A DNA stretch of 64,000 nucleotides from Phycisphaerae bacterium (GCA_016342495.1 JAEIOG010000015.1:1-64000), one strand, 5' to 3'. Counted from the first letter of the stretch, positions 34,804 through 44,790 are shown. Notes: generated by a model not told the origin, from the sequence alone. A program made the numbers and translations.

Positions 34804-35691
34804 ATGAAAACATTCTTAACATTAGCATTATCAATATTGACATTTGTTGGCTGCGATAATTCAGCTAAGATGGCTAAAACGCCGCTGGAAGTCGCTTCTA
34901 TGCGAACAATGGAATACAAAACTGTTAAAGCTAAAGATGGCAGCGAAGACAAACTTGAACTGCATATTTTTGAACCGGCAGGGCATGATTCAGATGAAAA
35001 GCTGCCAGCGATTGTGATGTATTTCGGTGGCGGTTGGCGCGGTGGTCATCCCAGACAGTTTTATCCGCAGGCTAAATATTTCGCTTCGCTTAATATGGTA
35101 GTCATTTCAGTGGAATATCGCACATTTGGCTCCAATGGCACGACGCCTTTTGATTGCGTGGAAGATGGCAAGTCGGCAATTCGTTTCGTTCGTGAAAACG
35201 CTGACGCTATGGGCATCGATCCGGACAGAATTATTGCCGCCGGCGGTTCAGCTGGTGGCCATGTAGCAGCTTGTACGGGTGTGCTAAAAGAATTCGATAA
35301 TAAAGATGAAAATCTCCAGATTAGCTCTATACCCGATGCGATGATTCTTTTTAATCCGGTAGCCGACACCAGCCCGAAAGGCTATGGCTATAATCAACTC
35401 AAAGAAAAATTTGCCGCAATTTCACCTTGTGATAATATAAGTAAAGATGTACCGCCAACACTTATCTTGCATGGCACAGCTGATACCACCGTGCCTTTTG
35501 AAAATGTTCAACGGTTTACAAAGTTGATGCTGGAAAATGGTAACTATTGCCAACTGGAAAGTTTCGACGGCAAAGGTCATGGTTTTTTTAACAGCCCGGA
35601 ATTCAATAAAGCAGGTTCTCAGGAAATTTTTGATAAGACAATGGAATTGTCGAAAATATTCTTATTAGAACATGGAATGCTGATAGAATAA
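34804..35691 (+). CDS. Alpha/beta hydrolase lipoprotein, esterase-like
   Basis: The protein (295 residues) starts at ATG 34804 behind GGAGTTCCT and opens with a lipoprotein signal ending TFVGC; the longer frame from 34753 overlaps the radical SAM gene. It has the oxyanion-hole segment YFGGGWRGGHP, the nucleophile elbow AAGGSAGGH, the acid region LHGTADTTVPFENVQ and the catalytic His in DGKGHGFFN. This is the layout of carboxylesterases of the BD-FAE/Axe1-like group acting on acetyl or feruloyl esters of polysaccharides; the substrate is not deducible. It should act outside the cytoplasm. Confidence 0.88.
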   Translation: MKTFLTLALSILTFVGCDNSAKMAKTPLEVASMRTMEYKTVKAKDGSEDKLELHIFEPAGHDSDEKLPAIVMYFGGGWRGGHPRQFYPQAKYFASLNMVVISVEYRTFGSNGTTPFDCVEDGKSAIRFVRENADAMGIDPDRIIAAGGSAGGHVAACTGVLKEFDNKDENLQISSIPDAMILFNPVADTSPKGYGYNQLKEKFAAISPCDNISKDVPPTLILHGTADTTVPFENVQRFTKLMLENGNYCQLESFDGKGHGFFNSPEFNKAGSQEIFDKTMELSKIFLLEHGMLIE

Positions 35692-35692
35692 A

Positions 35693-35731
35693 AAAAAGCC
35701 CGGCAATATTTGAGATTGTCGGGCTTTTTTC
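35693..35731. terminator. Bidirectional terminator
   Basis: AAAAAAGCCCGGCAAT, loop, ATTGTCGGGCTTTTTT: a long stem with A- and T-runs on both sides, between the convergent hydrolase and PEP-CTERM genes. Confidence 0.9.
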
Positions 35732-35745
35732 AAAGAGTTAAATAT

Positions 35746-36387
35746 TTAACGTCGACGCCGTATGGCTAACCCACCAATTCCAATAAGTATAATTGAAATC
35801 GGTTCTGGAATAGCGATAATGCTACCTGAGGACATTTGGTCGCCTCCACTTTGATTGCCAACCATTCCCATGCCATTGGTGGGGTTCCAGCTACCCAAAG
35901 CCGAGGCCGGCATGCCTATGCCATTGACATATTCCTGAATGATAAACTGCCAGGTTTCACCCGGTTCAAAAACGCAATTGGTGGTCATGCTTTCAGACAG
36001 CAATGGAGTGTTGACACCCATTCTGTCAATATAAAAGGCTTGTTGGCCATTAACCAGGAATTTATCATGATTAGTGATAGTAGTTTCTGGGTCAGCGACA
36101 TAAGCCAGATTTGTCCATGCCATATTGGTTTGATTGGTGATTGAGACCAGGAAGTTTTGGCCACCGCCATATTGAATCTGACATGAAATCTCTGGTGTCA
36201 TCTGGTCATCTGCGGTGATCAATTCATCTGGAGGAAAGTCCACGCCCAATTCATGGCTCCAGCCCAACATAAATGGATCCTGCTGAGAATCGGGGTTGTC
36301 GACGACCTCATAAGAAATTGGTGCGGCAACAGCCCAGCCCGATATGCACAATAGCAATACCAACGTTACAAGTAATACCTTTTTCAT
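35746..36387 (-). CDS. PEP-CTERM sorting domain protein
   Basis: The 213-residue protein has a signal peptide (MKKVLLVTLVLLLCISGWAV, cleavage near AAP) and a C-terminal sorting signal: IPEPISIILIGIGGLAI followed by RRRR, the PEP-CTERM pattern recognised by an exosortase, which removes the tail and transfers the protein to the cell surface or matrix. The middle is a beta-rich domain without recognised family (VSITNQTNMAWTNLAYVADP). A ribosome site AAGGATG precedes ATG 36387. No exosortase gene is present in this window. Confidence 0.92.
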   Translation of the reverse strand: MKKVLLVTLVLLLCISGWAVAAPISYEVVDNPDSQQDPFMLGWSHELGVDFPPDELITADDQMTPEISCQIQYGGGQNFLVSITNQTNMAWTNLAYVADPETTITNHDKFLVNGQQAFYIDRMGVNTPLLSESMTTNCVFEPGETWQFIIQEYVNGIGMPASALGSWNPTNGMGMVGNQSGGDQMSSGSIIAIPEPISIILIGIGGLAIRRRR

Positions 36388-36756
36388 AGCTCACATCCTT
36401 CTCTTAAAGGAATAGTTTTATTTGAAGCACTAAGCTTCAGTTAAAGGCAAGAAGCTTGAAGATAAAACGATGATGTAAATGCCTTACAATACCCAATTAA
36501 ATAAAAACAAGAGAAAATGTATGGCCAGCCGAGAAAAGGATAGCAAGATGAAAAGAGCCACAATTTTATCTTATCGGAGAAAATTGAATTTTCAAGGTGT
36601 AAAATTATTTTATATATAAAAAATATTTGGCCCCAGATGCAAGCTGTGAATGCCATCGAACCATTTTTTTAGTTTTATATATTTATGTAAATATCTGGAA
36701 TTTCGTTATTAAAGTAATGAAAACAGCTTTAGAATACTTTTTTTGAGAGAAATTGT

Positions 36757-36785
36757 TTGACTTAATTTTATTTAGATGGTAATAT
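36757..36785 (+). promoter_or_regulatory. Promoter of the RND efflux operon
   Basis: TTGACT (36757-36762), a 17-base spacer, TAATAT (36780-36785): a near-consensus sigma-70-type promoter. Transcription would begin about 36792, roughly 60 bases before the adaptor start codon. The region 36388-36756 upstream shows no gene. Confidence 0.8.
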
Positions 36786-36805
36786 TTGGTCATGCGACCA
36801 ATTAA

Positions 36806-36826
36806 AACATCGGTCGACCGACTGTT
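36806..36826. promoter_or_regulatory. Palindromic operator, likely for the TetR regulator
   Basis: AACATCGGTCGACCGACTGTT: a perfect 12-bp core TCGGTCGACCGA with AACA/TGTT arms offset by one base. It lies about 15-35 bases downstream of the predicted transcription start, where a bound repressor would block the operon. The operon itself encodes a TetR-family protein, so autoregulation is the simplest reading. Confidence 0.75.
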
Positions 36827-36853
36827 AAAAGCAATAATATTAGGAGTTTGTAT

Positions 36854-38173
36854 ATGATTTTTAACAAAAAACTTATAATTTCTACTGTCGCAATTATTTT
36901 GATAATAAGCGGCTTAGGCATTCTTTCAAATCAGGTTTATGCTACATTAGGCGATAAAGAAGCCCCGAAAACCGAAAATACTGCAGCGCAAAGGCCTATT
37001 CTTATCGCCCAGCCTGGTTCGGTGGCCCAAAATGGTAATACCACTTTCCCGGGCACAGTTCAGGCATCGCAGCAGGCGGTTTTATTTTTTCGGGTTTCCG
37101 GACCAGTCATCACAGTTAATATTAAACCAGGTGATTCTGTCAAACAAGGTCAGGTTCTGATGCAAATTGACCCGCGCGACTATCAAAGGCAGTTATCGAC
37201 TATACAAAGCCAGATTGCCGCGGCTAATGCATCATTGGCAGCTATGAAAAAAGGGGCCAGAACCGAAGATATTAACATATTGGAACAAACCTTAATCGCT
37301 GCCAAATCCACATTGGGTTTAGCAAAAACCGAATTTGACCGCTATAGATTACTAATCGAAAAAGATGCGGTATCTAAAGAATATTTTGATCGAGCTAACA
37401 CTGCCTATCAGGTAGCCAACGCAAATTATAATAAATTAGAGCAGGAATTGCTAAAAGCCCAGCGTGGTTCCCGAGCGGAAGATATCGATGCGGCCCAGGC
37501 GAACCTTGACACCTTGAAAGTTTCACTTCAAATTGCTCAGGACAAGCTAAATGATACAAAGCTCTGCGCTCCTTTTGATGGGGTAATCACCAGGCAAATG
37601 CTGGAAAATTATGAGATGGCTCAATCAGGTCAACCAGTTTTAGAAATACAGGATATTTCCACTGTTGAAGTTGCCGTAGACTTGCCTGAAAAGAATATTG
37701 GCAGCTTAATTCAAAATAAAGAGTCAATATGTCATGCAAAATTCTTTGCTATCGGGCCAAAGACTTTTGATGCTGAATTTTATGAATGGTCCAGCAAAGC
37801 AGACCAGGCAACTCGAACCTTTCGCATAGTTTTTCGAGTTCAGCAAACCAGCAAAAATGAAATATTACCGGGGATGAGTGCTGAAATTGCAATTGCATCT
37901 AATAAGAAAAATCAAAATGGTTCAGTTTTGGTGCCGATGAGTTCTCTGACTGAAACCAATGGCAAGACTGCTAAATTATGGGTAGTTGATACCGAAACTA
38001 AAACAGCTAAAATTCGTGAAGTAGCCATCGGTAGCCGTAACGGTGATAGCAACATAATCATAACTGCCGGTTTGGATGCCAATGATTGGATTGTGACAGC
38101 TGGCGGTGACTTTATACGTGAAGATCAGCCCCTGAATCTCAATAAAACCATACTTTCCACTATTATCAATTAA
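36854..38173 (+). CDS. RND efflux periplasmic adaptor (membrane fusion protein)
   Basis: The 439-residue protein starts at ATG 36854 behind TTAGGAGTTTG. It has an N-terminal membrane anchor/signal (LIISTVAIILIISGLGIL), a lipoyl/barrel-sandwich half-motif (VSGPVITVNIKPGDSVKQGQ, VLMQIDP), a long alpha-hairpin (residues about 115-225; two similar KKGARTEDINI / QRGSRAEDIDA segments), the second lipoyl half (TKLCAPFDGVITRQMLENYE) and beta-barrel and membrane-proximal domains. This HlyD/MexA-type adaptor links the inner-membrane pump to the outer-membrane channel encoded downstream. First gene of a four-gene operon with promoter and operator upstream. Confidence 0.93.
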   Translation: MIFNKKLIISTVAIILIISGLGILSNQVYATLGDKEAPKTENTAAQRPILIAQPGSVAQNGNTTFPGTVQASQQAVLFFRVSGPVITVNIKPGDSVKQGQVLMQIDPRDYQRQLSTIQSQIAAANASLAAMKKGARTEDINILEQTLIAAKSTLGLAKTEFDRYRLLIEKDAVSKEYFDRANTAYQVANANYNKLEQELLKAQRGSRAEDIDAAQANLDTLKVSLQIAQDKLNDTKLCAPFDGVITRQMLENYEMAQSGQPVLEIQDISTVEVAVDLPEKNIGSLIQNKESICHAKFFAIGPKTFDAEFYEWSSKADQATRTFRIVFRVQQTSKNEILPGMSAEIAIASNKKNQNGSVLVPMSSLTETNGKTAKLWVVDTETKTAKIREVAIGSRNGDSNIIITAGLDANDWIVTAGGDFIREDQPLNLNKTILSTIIN

Positions 38174-38228
38174 TCCAAAACAGATAACTTGAACCACTAA
38201 CCTTCAAATTTAAAGGTTTATTAAATAT

Positions 38229-41200
38229 ATGTCTATAGCAAAATACTCTCTCAAGCACCGAGTGATAATAGTAGTGCTGACCATCATCATGGTGATGTTT
38301 GGCATTAAGTCCTATCAGAATCTGGGTAGACTGTCTTATCCGGATTTTACGATTAAGACCGCATTGATTACCACCGCATATCCGGGAGGCAGCCCTGCCG
38401 AGGTTGCCGAAGAAGTTACCGATGTCATCGAAGAAGCGGTTCAGCAACTGGGTCAACTGGATTATGTAACATCGACCACTCAGGATGGCCTGTCGGTTGT
38501 TACCGTAGAAATAAAAGATACTTATAAATCTCATCAGATCCCCCAGATTTGGGATGAGCTGCGGCGAAAGATCAATGATGCCCAGTCGCAACTTCCACCG
38601 GGGGCGGGTCCCTCAACTGTCCATGATGACTTTGGTGATGTCTATGGCGTATTTTTCGCTATTACTGGTGATGATTATTCTTATGCTCAGCTAAAAGATT
38701 TTGCTGAATCTCTGAAAAAAGATTTATTACAGGTTAACGATGTAGCTAAAATCAATTACTGGGGCACGAGAACTGAAGTTATCTATGTAGAATTCAATCG
38801 GGCCAAGATGGCTTTGTTGGGATTGTCTCCCCAGCAGATAGCCCAGGCTATCAATATGCAAAACATGGTCGAACCATCCGGGAAAATCAAAGTCGGGCCG
38901 GAATATATCCGTTTCAGCCCATCGGGTGAATTAGCTGGCGAAGAAGCTATCGCAAATATTTATATTGCTAAAGGCAATGATGGTTTGGTACAGCTACGCG
39001 ATGTCGCAACAGTGTCCAGAGGTTATATCGACCCGCCACGCAATATGATGTATTTCAATGGCAAGCGTGCTATCGGTTTTGGTATATCAACGGAGAAGGG
39101 CGCTAATGTTGTAGACATGAGCGATGCTATTTTGAATCGTATCGAAGAATTAAAGCCATCATTTCCAGCTGGGATTAAACTTGATATTGTTAATTTGCAA
39201 GGCGCAGATGTTACCGATTCATTGAATAACTTTTTGATTAATCTGGCGGAATCTATTGCTATTGTGGTTGTCCTGCTATTATTATTTATGGGTCTGAAAT
39301 CCGGGTTGCTTATTGGCGGAATTTTATTGCTGACCATCATCGGTACATTTATTGGCATGGATATTATGGGTATAGACCTGCATTTGTTGTCATTGGGTGC
39401 ATTGGTGTTGGCTTTGGGTATGCTGGTGGATAATGCCATCGTGGTTACTGATTCATACCTGATAAAGATTCAACGCGGCACCGAACGCAAACAGGCTGCT
39501 ACCGAAGCGGTTAATGAAACGATTTGGCCATTATTTGGAGCGACCGTTGTGGCGGTATTTGCTTTCGTGCCAATTGGTTTTAATCCATCGTCGGCTGGTG
39601 AATTCTGTAAATCACTGTTTTTTGTTTTAGCGATTTCTCTTATGCTTAGCTGGGTGTTGGCTATTACGGTAACACCTATGTTGTGTGCATCGACACTGGC
39701 AAGGGCCAAGAAAGCCAAAGATGATCCGTTTGACACTAAAACCTATCATTTCTATCGCAGGTTTCTGCATAGATGTATCCGCTTTCGTTGGTTAACTTTG
39801 TTGCTGATGTTTTTATTATTGATAACTGCGATGTATGGTTTTACTAAGATACCGAACTCATTTTTCCCTGCATCAACCCGCAGTCAGTTTATTGTCGATT
39901 ACTGGCGCAGTCAGGGCGACCACATTGACCAGACCAGTGATGATTTGGCACAAATTCAGGGATTTTTAAGCGAAAATGAACATGTCAAAAATGTAACTAC
40001 ATTTGTGGGTGAAGGCGCTTTGCGATTTGTGCTGACATATAATTATCATTCGCCCAATACCAGTTATGGTCAACTAATTGTCGAAGTTGATGATTATCAT
40101 GAAATTCCTGCGTTGAAAGCGGCCACCGAAAAATTCATGTTGAAACAATTCCCTGATGCCGAACCAAAAATTTCGCTGTTTCAGGAAGGGCCACCGATGG
40201 AATTTACTGTTGAGGCCAGATTCCGCGGGCCCGATACAGTTGTGCTACGTGAGCTTGCCAGGAAGGCCAAAGAGATACTGTATGCCGATGGCAAAGTGAT
40301 TGATATTCGCGATAATTGGCGACAAAAAGCCAAAGTTTTCCGTCCTCAATATTCATTTGAGCAAGGTTCGCGGGCTGGCATTAGTCGTTTGGACCTTAGC
40401 AAAACTCTGCAATGGTCTTTTAATGGATTGGCCGTTGGCTTGTATCGTGAAAATGATGAACTTCTCCCGATTATATCCAGGCCCCCGGCAGAAGAAAGAG
40501 GTTCAATAGCAGATTTTGAAAATATCCAGATATGGAGCAATCCTCTGGGTAGATTTCTGCCTATTGGTCAGGTTGTCCAGAATTTGGAAATCACCCAGGA
40601 AGATGCTATCATTAATCGTCGGGATCGTATGCCAACTATTACGGTTCAGTGCAATCCTGCTGAAGGGGTTGCCTCAAAACTGGTTGAACGTATCAAAGAC
40701 AAAATAGAAGCAATTGAAATTCCTTCTGGTTATTCGATGGAATGGGGTGGCGAACATGAAGAATCTGTCAAAAGTCAGGCGCCAATCCAGAAGCTATTTC
40801 CGGTTTGTCTACTGGGGATGTTTATCACGGTGGTATTTATGTTCAATACTTTGCGTGACCCGATAATTATTTTCCTTTGTATACCGCTGGCGATAATCGG
40901 GGTTGCCGCAGCGCTGTTGCCTTTAGGTATTTCTTTTGGTTTTATGGCTATCCTGGGCTTTTTGGGCTTAACTGGGATGCTGGTGAAAAATTCGATAGTG
41001 CTGATTGAACAGGTTAAGTTAGACTTAGCTGACGGCAAGGCACCTTATCAGGCAGTCATGGATTCTTCTGTCAGTCGCCTGAGACCGGTAACTATGGCAG
41101 CAGGAACGACCATTTTGGGCATGGGGCCACTATTGTGGCATCCATTCTTCCAGGGAATGGCCGCTACCATTATGGGCGGACTGATGGCCGCTACCGCCTT

Positions 41201-41297
41201 GACTTTGGTCGTGGTTCCGTTACTATATACCTTATTCTACAGGATTAAACCAGATATTGCTTTGGTAGATTTGCCAAAAGCAAAAGCTAAGGAATAA
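38229..41297 (+). CDS. RND efflux pump, AcrB/MdtB family
   Basis: The 1022-residue length, the N-terminal KYSLKHRVIIVVLTIIMVMF helix followed by a large porter loop (YPDFTIKTALITTAYPGGSP), a helix bundle with GALVLALGMLVDNAIVVTD, where the Asp of the VDNAIV motif belongs to the proton relay, a second porter loop, and the C-terminal bundle (AILGFLGLTGMLVKNSIVLI) define a proton-driven RND exporter. The LVDNAIV and LVKNSIV halves reflect the internal duplication. Substrates (drugs, bile-like or lipid compounds) cannot be told. It lies between adaptor and regulator in the operon. Confidence 0.95.
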   Translation: MSIAKYSLKHRVIIVVLTIIMVMFGIKSYQNLGRLSYPDFTIKTALITTAYPGGSPAEVAEEVTDVIEEAVQQLGQLDYVTSTTQDGLSVVTVEIKDTYKSHQIPQIWDELRRKINDAQSQLPPGAGPSTVHDDFGDVYGVFFAITGDDYSYAQLKDFAESLKKDLLQVNDVAKINYWGTRTEVIYVEFNRAKMALLGLSPQQIAQAINMQNMVEPSGKIKVGPEYIRFSPSGELAGEEAIANIYIAKGNDGLVQLRDVATVSRGYIDPPRNMMYFNGKRAIGFGISTEKGANVVDMSDAILNRIEELKPSFPAGIKLDIVNLQGADVTDSLNNFLINLAESIAIVVVLLLLFMGLKSGLLIGGILLLTIIGTFIGMDIMGIDLHLLSLGALVLALGMLVDNAIVVTDSYLIKIQRGTERKQAATEAVNETIWPLFGATVVAVFAFVPIGFNPSSAGEFCKSLFFVLAISLMLSWVLAITVTPMLCASTLARAKKAKDDPFDTKTYHFYRRFLHRCIRFRWLTLLLMFLLLITAMYGFTKIPNSFFPASTRSQFIVDYWRSQGDHIDQTSDDLAQIQGFLSENEHVKNVTTFVGEGALRFVLTYNYHSPNTSYGQLIVEVDDYHEIPALKAATEKFMLKQFPDAEPKISLFQEGPPMEFTVEARFRGPDTVVLRELARKAKEILYADGKVIDIRDNWRQKAKVFRPQYSFEQGSRAGISRLDLSKTLQWSFNGLAVGLYRENDELLPIISRPPAEERGSIADFENIQIWSNPLGRFLPIGQVVQNLEITQEDAIINRRDRMPTITVQCNPAEGVASKLVERIKDKIEAIEIPSGYSMEWGGEHEESVKSQAPIQKLFPVCLLGMFITVVFMFNTLRDPIIIFLCIPLAIIGVAAALLPLGISFGFMAILGFLGLTGMLVKNSIVLIEQVKLDLADGKAPYQAVMDSSVSRLRPVTMAAGTTILGMGPLLWHPFFQGMAATIMGGLMAATALTLVVVPLLYTLFYRIKPDIALVDLPKAKAKE

Positions 41298-41299
41298 TT

Positions 41300-41953
41300 A
41301 TGAGAGATTATGAAGCACCAAATACCAAATTGAAAATTGTTTTAGCTGCAGGTGAACTTTTCGCCGAGCATGGCTTCGATGGTGTCACTACCAGGAGTAT
41401 AGCAAGAAAAGCGGAAATTACCCTTGGGTCACTGCATTATCATTTTAAGAGTAAAAATGAATTATATCTGGAAACCATACAATATATAGCTGACAAAAAA
41501 GAACATAAAGAAATCGATGACTATTTAGCTGAAGACCCCGATATTTTGAACAGGCCGCAAGATATCAGTAATATGATCTGCCGGAACATCAAAGATCATT
41601 TTTATCATGCGATGGTGCAAAGTAATCCAGAATGGGGGCCAAAGCTGATTCATCGGGAAGCGATAATGCCTTCGGCTGGATGGCGAATATTTCATGAAAA
41701 ATTACTGAAACCATTTCATGAAAATTATTTCAAAATATTCAGACACTTAAATTCGCAGGCAACTGATAACGAAGCTCATTTCTGGGTATTTATTGTTCAG
41801 TCGCAGATGGCTATGCACTGTTTATTCAAGCATGCTACCGCCGAAATTGTTGGCCCGGAAAATGTTACAGAAGATTTCTATGCCGAGATGGCTTATCGCA
41901 CCGCGCAGACTATGACTAGTTATCTTGGCCTGCCTGATCCAATAATCAAGTGA
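41300..41953 (+). CDS. TetR family repressor, CecR/DUF1956-like
   Basis: The 217-residue protein has an N-terminal TetR helix-turn-helix (LAAGELFAEHGFDGVTTRSI, ITLGSLHYHFKSKNELYLET) and a C-terminal ligand domain that resembles the CecR (YbiH/DUF1956) group: long helices with REAIMPSAGWRIFHEKLLKP. It begins two bases after the pump stop codon, with AAGGAATAATT as ribosome site formed by the end of the pump gene, so it is co-transcribed. It probably binds the palindrome at 36806-36826 and releases it on binding a pump substrate. Confidence 0.9.
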   Translation: MRDYEAPNTKLKIVLAAGELFAEHGFDGVTTRSIARKAEITLGSLHYHFKSKNELYLETIQYIADKKEHKEIDDYLAEDPDILNRPQDISNMICRNIKDHFYHAMVQSNPEWGPKLIHREAIMPSAGWRIFHEKLLKPFHENYFKIFRHLNSQATDNEAHFWVFIVQSQMAMHCLFKHATAEIVGPENVTEDFYAEMAYRTAQTMTSYLGLPDPIIK

Positions 41954-42020
41954 GATGACTCTGTCTAAGTTGATGAAACAATATCGCAATAGCGACACCA
42001 ATATTAAAAGAGAAACAATA

Positions 42021-43472
42021 ATGAATAACCAAAATCAGAATAAAATATTATTAGCTTCCATATTAAGTTTGGTTTTTATAGCCACCGGATGCATGGTTGG
42101 TCCTGACTTCCAAAAGCCCCAGCTAAAGCCCGACAATAGCTGGAGTGAATCGGTTGCCAATAATCAAATAGATAGCTCCACTCAGGCCTCCACAGAAAAC
42201 TGGTGGAAACTTTTCAATGATACGACTCTGAATACCCTTATCGAAAAAGCTGGAAAAGATAATTTATCATTGCAGGTTGCCGGTCTGCGTATACTGGAAG
42301 CCCAGGCACTTCGCGGAATCGCCAAAGGTTATCAACTACCGCAAATGCAGCAAATTAATGCCAGCTATGCCAAACGCAACAATAGCGAAAAAGATGCTAA
42401 TCAAATGCCCGTCAGCGAATACAGTGATTATCGTGCCAGCTTTGATGTCGCCTGGGAACTGGATGTCTGGGGTAAATATCGTCGCAGTATTCAGGCCGCC
42501 GACGCTCAACTGGGCACAACTATTATGACCTATAATGATGCATGGGTTTCGATGACTTCTGAAATCGCATTGGCTTATACTGAACTTTGCGCTTTTGATA
42601 AAAGGATTGAACTGCTGGAAAAAAATATTGAAATTCACGCTGGAACTTTGAAACTGGTGCAGGCTAAATATGATGCTGGCACATCAACAGAGCTGGACCT
42701 CCAGCAAGCCAAAAGTGTCTTAGCTTCAGTGAAATCATCTTTGCCAATGCTTCAGTCCGGTCGCTATGGAACTATCAGTCGGCTGTGTGTCCTGCTTAGC
42801 GTTGCCCCGGGAAAATTAGATGAACTGTTGGCCCAAAGTAAGGCTATTCCGCAGGTGCCCACGAAAATTTCTGTTGGCATGCCTGCGGACCTGTTACGCC
42901 GTCGTGCCGATATTCGTATCGCCGAGCATAATGCTATCGCTCAATGTGCCAGAATTGGCATCGAAAAAACTGAACTGCTCCCTCAATTTTATTTGACAGG
43001 TTCTATTGGCTACTCGGCTGAAAAGGCCAAAGACCTCTTTAGCGATAATAGTGAAACTCTGGGCTTTGGGCCTTCATTCAAATGGAATGTCCTTAATTAT
43101 GGCCGTATCACTAATCGTGTTAAAGCCGCTGACATTCGCTATCAACAGGCATTGACTGCCTATGACTTAACTGTTATCGGGGCAATGAATGAAGTGGAAA
43201 TTTCCATCTTCAAATATTTGCAATCCCAACTGCAAGTCAAAAGTCTCGCCGAATCTGAAGCCGCATCCCAGCGGGCTTTGGATCTGGCTTTACAGCAATA
43301 CAATCACGGGTTGGTCAGTTTTGATCGGGTGCTGGATTCCCAGGCATTTCTGGTACAGCAACAGGATAAATTAACTACCGCCCGCCGCGATGTCGTCCAA
43401 AACCTTATCGTCCTGTATAAATCCCTCGGTGGTGGCTGGGACATGATAGAAAAAACTAACAGTGAAAAGTGA
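42021..43472 (+). CDS. Outer-membrane efflux channel lipoprotein, NodT family
   Basis: I start at ATG 42021 (483 residues), which gives a lipoprotein signal ending IATGC followed by MVGPDFQKP, the standard N-terminus of NodT-type outer-membrane factors; the longer frame from 41955 adds unlikely residues. Two TolC-like repeats are visible (WWKLFNDTTLNTLIEKAGKD, ASFDVAWELDVWGKYRRSIQ, MPADLLRRRADIRIAEHNAI, FKWNVLNYGRITNRVKAADI). It forms the trimeric channel that completes the tripartite pump with the adaptor and RND protein. Last gene of the operon; a bidirectional terminator follows. Confidence 0.94.
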   Translation: MNNQNQNKILLASILSLVFIATGCMVGPDFQKPQLKPDNSWSESVANNQIDSSTQASTENWWKLFNDTTLNTLIEKAGKDNLSLQVAGLRILEAQALRGIAKGYQLPQMQQINASYAKRNNSEKDANQMPVSEYSDYRASFDVAWELDVWGKYRRSIQAADAQLGTTIMTYNDAWVSMTSEIALAYTELCAFDKRIELLEKNIEIHAGTLKLVQAKYDAGTSTELDLQQAKSVLASVKSSLPMLQSGRYGTISRLCVLLSVAPGKLDELLAQSKAIPQVPTKISVGMPADLLRRRADIRIAEHNAIAQCARIGIEKTELLPQFYLTGSIGYSAEKAKDLFSDNSETLGFGPSFKWNVLNYGRITNRVKAADIRYQQALTAYDLTVIGAMNEVEISIFKYLQSQLQVKSLAESEAASQRALDLALQQYNHGLVSFDRVLDSQAFLVQQQDKLTTARRDVVQNLIVLYKSLGGGWDMIEKTNSEK

Positions 43473-43544
43473 AAAGTGAAAAGTTGCGGTATTTACCTGC
43501 GGTAAATGTTATTTTAAAAGAATACTTTAGTTTTTTACCAATTA

Positions 43545-43579
43545 AAAAGCCCACAGACTTTGACGGGTCTGCGGGCTTT
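43545..43579. terminator. Bidirectional terminator
   Basis: AAAGCCCACAGACTT, loop TGAC, GGGTCTGCGGGCTTT: a near-perfect stem between the efflux operon and the convergent gene ending at 43601. Confidence 0.85.
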
Positions 43580-43600
43580 AAGTTTATTTATGTGATTCTT

Positions 43601-44656
43601 TTATTCTTTTGCCATTTCTTTCAAAGCCTGATCAATCATAGGTTTGAACATTGAAACAACTTTTTCCTTGGGCATATCCAGCTTAATTGTCAAATCTTTA
43701 TCCTGGGCGGCAAACTTAACTGCGCCTAATAAATCCATGAGACTCATGCCGGCTTCCATTTGTTTTTTTTGAACCTGTAATTCTTTCAGATCGGCGAGGG
43801 CTTCTTTATCGCCATCGGCGATTTGTTTTTTTATGGCACTTTCCTGCTGAGCCAGCATTGCTGGGGCGCCCTGCATTTGCATCTTGAACATGCTTACCAT
43901 ACCCGGAATCATCATAGCCATTTGGCTTGCTTGTTCTGGGTTCTCTGTTCCTATCACACCATTTAATGAGAGTTTATCAGCTATGGCAAAACTGAATGAT
44001 GCAACATCCATGCTGAAGTCCATACCCATCTGGGCCAGACCAGCTGATGCATCTTTTGGGATTTCCATTGCAAAGAAATTCTTTTGGCTATTGAGACTGG
44101 CAAAGGTTTTTTTCATTTTATCACTGCATTTGACCGTTGTACCTTTTTTGCCTTGGAAACCATCAATAGCTGCCTTGACAGAATCATCCTGGCCCATAAG
44201 CACTATTGTACCGCTGAGCATAGCCGCTACCGGGCCATCTGCGAATTCCTGGCAATCCACCCCTTTGTATTTAGAAGACTTACTGACTTTTTTGCTGTCG
44301 GCAATGTCTTTTAGGCTCTTGATAGCTTTGTTCATTTCAAAATACGCAACGGGCTCATTTTCATAATCAGTTGCTACCATAACGATACGTTTAATATCCT
44401 GAACCTGGATATTAATACCTTCAGCCTTCATATTCTTGTTAGCTACTGCCAGTAAATTGTTAACATCTAATGCCTTGGCAATCGGGCTACCCAATATGGC
44501 TTTAGCATCAATAAGGCCAACTAATACCGCATTATCTGGGACACATTTTTCTAATCCCTTCAAGTTCGTCGGCAATTTACTGTCAGCTGCCTGAGAAATA
44601 CTTACACCGATAATTAACATCAAAACACTTAATAATACCAAAGCTTTGCGACTCAT
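43601..44656 (-). CDS. Secreted protein of unknown function
   Basis: The 351-residue protein has a signal peptide (ALVLLSVLMLIIGVSISQAA, cleavage before ADSK). The mature part alternates beta strands and helices (CVPDNAVLVGLIDAKAILGS, IKRIVMVATDYENEPVAYFE, VAAMLSGTIVLMGQDDSVKA) and ends in Lys/Glu-rich helices (QKKQMEAGMSLMDLLG, PKEKVVSMFKPMIDQ). This is a pattern I associate with planctomycete periplasmic hypothetical proteins; no catalytic motif is visible. A ribosome site GAAGGAG precedes ATG 44656. It is monocistronic. Confidence 0.7.
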   Translation of the reverse strand: MSRKALVLLSVLMLIIGVSISQAADSKLPTNLKGLEKCVPDNAVLVGLIDAKAILGSPIAKALDVNNLLAVANKNMKAEGINIQVQDIKRIVMVATDYENEPVAYFEMNKAIKSLKDIADSKKVSKSSKYKGVDCQEFADGPVAAMLSGTIVLMGQDDSVKAAIDGFQGKKGTTVKCSDKMKKTFASLNSQKNFFAMEIPKDASAGLAQMGMDFSMDVASFSFAIADKLSLNGVIGTENPEQASQMAMMIPGMVSMFKMQMQGAPAMLAQQESAIKKQIADGDKEALADLKELQVQKKQMEAGMSLMDLLGAVKFAAQDKDLTIKLDMPKEKVVSMFKPMIDQALKEMAKE

Positions 44657-44790
44657 AATTTACTCCTTCACAGTAAAATAATCACAATATTGAACCCGGA
44701 TCAACATAATCAGGATTTTTATCTATTTTAATAGCGACGCTATAATAAGACAGCTATCTTACCATTATGTTACCGAAATAAAACATTTTT

